Source: Deltaproteobacteria bacterium
Lineage (GTDB): Bacteria > Desulfobacterota > Desulfobacteria > Desulfobacterales > ETH-SRB1
Length of the DNA: 5,531 nucleotides
Assembly (NCBI GenBank): GCA_019309665.1
Contig: JAFDFV010000131.1
Coordinates: 1 to 5,531, forward strand
Direction: 5' to 3'
The notes below the pieces were generated by a model. The model had not been told where the DNA came from. It saw only the letters and a list, made by a program, of their open reading frames with translations, and searched no databases. The translations under genes were made by a program, and so were the position numbers. Positions 4,708-5,531 of the stretch are shown here, one piece after another (within the stretch, counting starts at the first letter, position 1; every line of letters starts with the position of its first letter).

Positions 4708-5100
4708 TTGCTGAACACCATTGATCCGGTGTTGAGAACACCCCTTGGCGGTGTATTTGAAAATGCTGTTTTATTAAATCTTCTTCAGGGGGCTTCGGCA
4801 TTTAAATCTGTCGCCACATGGAAAAAAGGCAAACCCGCGGGTATTGAAGTCGATTTTACTGTAGATGTTATAGATGCAAGAACCCGAATACCTGTTGAAT
4901 GCAAGGCCACGACGTCAATACAGAAAAGACATTATAAAAATATTATACATTACCTGGATTTAACCGGACAAAAATTTGGCATACTGGTTTCCGCCGCTCC
5001 TTATGAAAAGATAGTAAATAAAAGGCGGATCATTCTCAACCTGCCAATCTACCTGGCCGCCAGACAGAATATCATAGAATATTTCAAGAGAAATAATTGA
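4708..5100 (+). pseudogene. DUF4143-type ATPase, C-terminal fragment
   Basis: The open frame has an in-frame stop at 4684-4686 and only a weak TTG (4708) without a ribosome binding site, so this is a 5'-truncated gene. The 130 residues contain the DUF4143 landmarks PLGGVFENAVLLNLL (12-26), GIEVDF (45-50) and IPVECKA (61-67). E18, D49 and ExK (64-66) are spaced as in the PD-(D/E)xK nuclease-like fold of that domain. Intact family members are about 380-420 residues, with an N-terminal AAA+ ATPase (Walker A and B), which is absent here. The function of the family is poorly known. The 5' part may have been removed during the MITE insertions directly upstream; the second MITE ends 170 bp before the fragment. 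Confidence 0.82.
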
Positions 5101-5178
5101 CAAGTTGTTGGGAATCAGACTGAGAAAAAAGGAGGTTGTAATTTCTGGTGTAATTAAAACTGTGTTGTGTTAATATCT

Positions 5179-5184
5179 TATAAT
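5179..5184 (+). promoter_or_regulatory. alr: TATAAT -10 box candidate upstream of alr fragment
   Basis: A perfect TATAAT lies 43 bp before the TTG start. No good -35 hexamer is found 16-18 bp upstream (AAAACT at 17 bp is poor). A perfect 14-bp palindrome TTTTGAATTCAAAA (5192-5205) lies between the box and the ribosome binding site and could be an operator, although AT-rich palindromes of this length also arise by chance. Confidence 0.35.
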
Positions 5185-5226
5185 ATTAAAATTTTGAATT
5201 CAAAACAAACTTTTTGAGGTATTCTC

Positions 5227-5394
5227 TTGGACTCTCCACTTGTTTGGGCTGAAGTTGACCTTAAAGCCATAGTTGCGGGACGAGTTGCGGGACGGAGTTG
5301 CGGGACGTACATTAGTTTAAGTTGCGGGACGTACATTAGAGTTGCGGGACGTACATTAGTTTATAAGTTGACAGAGTTGCGGGACGTACATTAG
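5227..5394 (+). pseudogene. alr: Alanine racemase, N-terminal fragment interrupted by repeats
   Basis: TTG 5227 follows GAGG (5216-5219) at 7 nt and opens with (M)DSPLVWAEVDLKAI. This matches the conserved start of PLP-dependent alanine racemases (xxxWAEIDLKAIxxN, just before the lysine that binds the cofactor). Alr makes D-alanine for peptidoglycan. After codon 15 (ATA 5269-5271) the sequence turns into the repeat array, and the frame ends at TAG 5392-5394. So only 15 of about 370 codons remain here, and the PLP lysine and catalytic tyrosine are missing. The rest of alr may continue beyond the transposase, outside the window. Only 15 residues support the assignment, but the motif, start codon and ribosome binding site agree. 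Confidence 0.6.
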
Positions 5395-5409
5395 TTTATA
5401 AGTTGACAG
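5271..5409 (+). repeat. Nested tandem-repeat array upstream of RAYT (six copies)
   Basis: Six head-to-tail copies all begin AGTTGCGGGACG but extend different lengths: 5271-5282 (12 bp), 5283-5294 (12 bp), 5296-5319 (24 bp), 5320-5339 (20 bp), 5340-5374 (35 bp) and 5375-5409 (35 bp). The last two are identical full units that continue through TACATTAG, TTTATAAG and TTGACAG. Copies get longer toward the transposase gene, which starts 28 bp after the last one. The 5' ends are constant and the 3' ends are truncated. That pattern suggests repeated insertion or copying from a fixed end, perhaps by the single-strand transposase itself. Confidence 0.9.
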
Positions 5410-5437
5410 GGTACTTAAACTATAATATCCGATTTAC

Positions 5438-5531
5438 ATGCCACGTCAATCAAGAATAGATGCGCCGGGTGCGCTTCATCATATTATTGCCAGAGGTATA
5501 GAACGTAAAAAGATATTTCAGGATAGTGTCG
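5438..5531 (+). CDS. REP-associated tyrosine transposase (RAYT, Y1/IS200-like), 3' end outside window
   Basis: ATG 5438 begins a frame open to the window edge (31 codons). The product starts MPRQSRIDAPGALHHIIARG and continues IERKKIFQDSV. This is the conserved N-terminus of the TnpA-REP/Y1 transposase group (COG1943), single-strand transposases of the HUH class with a catalytic tyrosine. The HUH motif and tyrosine would lie downstream, outside the window. The start is supported by alignment with the fragment at 3978. No ribosome binding site is visible. A perfect TATAAT (5421-5426) lies just upstream, but only 12 bp from TTGACA (5403-5408). The gene sits directly behind the nested repeat array, as RAYT genes often sit beside their REP sequences. 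Confidence 0.85.
   Translation, partial: MPRQSRIDAPGALHHIIARGIERKKIFQDSV

Noticed and set aside
5271..5409. CRISPR array
   Set aside because: The copies are directly adjacent with no unique spacers and unequal lengths, and no cas genes are seen.
5403..5426. TTGACA and TATAAT as a promoter for the second RAYT
   Set aside because: Both hexamers are perfect but only 12 bp apart, too close for sigma70; kept only as a remark in the gene entry.

Overview
The window looks like an accessory, repeat-rich stretch of a moderately AT-rich bacterial chromosome. The organism is probably a deltaproteobacterial (Desulfobacterota-type) anaerobe. That placement is inference, resting on the style of the REP-associated transposase N-termini, a small conserved protein of a kind I associate with that group, and an abundance of MITE-like debris; no phylogenetic marker is present.

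Layout. (1) 1-708 is the 3' part of a YycJ/WalJ-type metallo-beta-lactamase-fold hydrolase, the only ordinary housekeeping-like gene. (2) 738-839 is a short array of direct repeats ending in an interrupted palindrome. (3) 984-2611 is the best find: three integron attC recombination sites delimit two complete gene cassettes with no integrase gene in view (a CALIN, a cluster of attC sites lacking an integrase). Cassette 1 carries a DUF2971-family gene split by a frameshift at a run of seven A. Cassette 2 carries an unknown protein with an R-x5-H motif like that of HEPN RNases. (4) 2612-2967 is non-coding and holds a possible MITE and a degenerate copy of a repeat seen elsewhere in the window. 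(5) 2968-3649 on the minus strand is a toxin-antitoxin operon of the TumE/TumA type, with a promoter that predicts an almost leaderless toxin mRNA and a 12-bp palindrome overlapping the -10 box. (6) 3753-3848 (minus) is a truncated small conserved protein. (7) 3917-4112 is a truncated REP-associated tyrosine transposase (RAYT) start with its upstream repeat. (8) 4122-4541 holds two MITE-like elements, each with terminal inverted repeats and a target-site duplication. (9) 4708-5100 is the C-terminal half of a DUF4143-type ATPase. (10) 5227-5271 is the first 15 codons of an alanine racemase gene, cut by an array of nested tandem repeats (5271-5409) that leads into a second RAYT gene running off the window end.

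Taken together, this is a landing zone for several unrelated mobile systems: integron cassettes, RAYT/REP elements, at least two MITE families and an addiction module. They lie between fragments of ordinary genes. The two RAYT loci share upstream architecture (a GGGACGT motif, then TGACA exactly 29 nt before the ATG), which suggests that the repeat array is the RAYT's own substrate or control region. No complete, wholly new multi-gene system is visible. The strongest leads are the cassette array and the RAYT-linked nested repeats.
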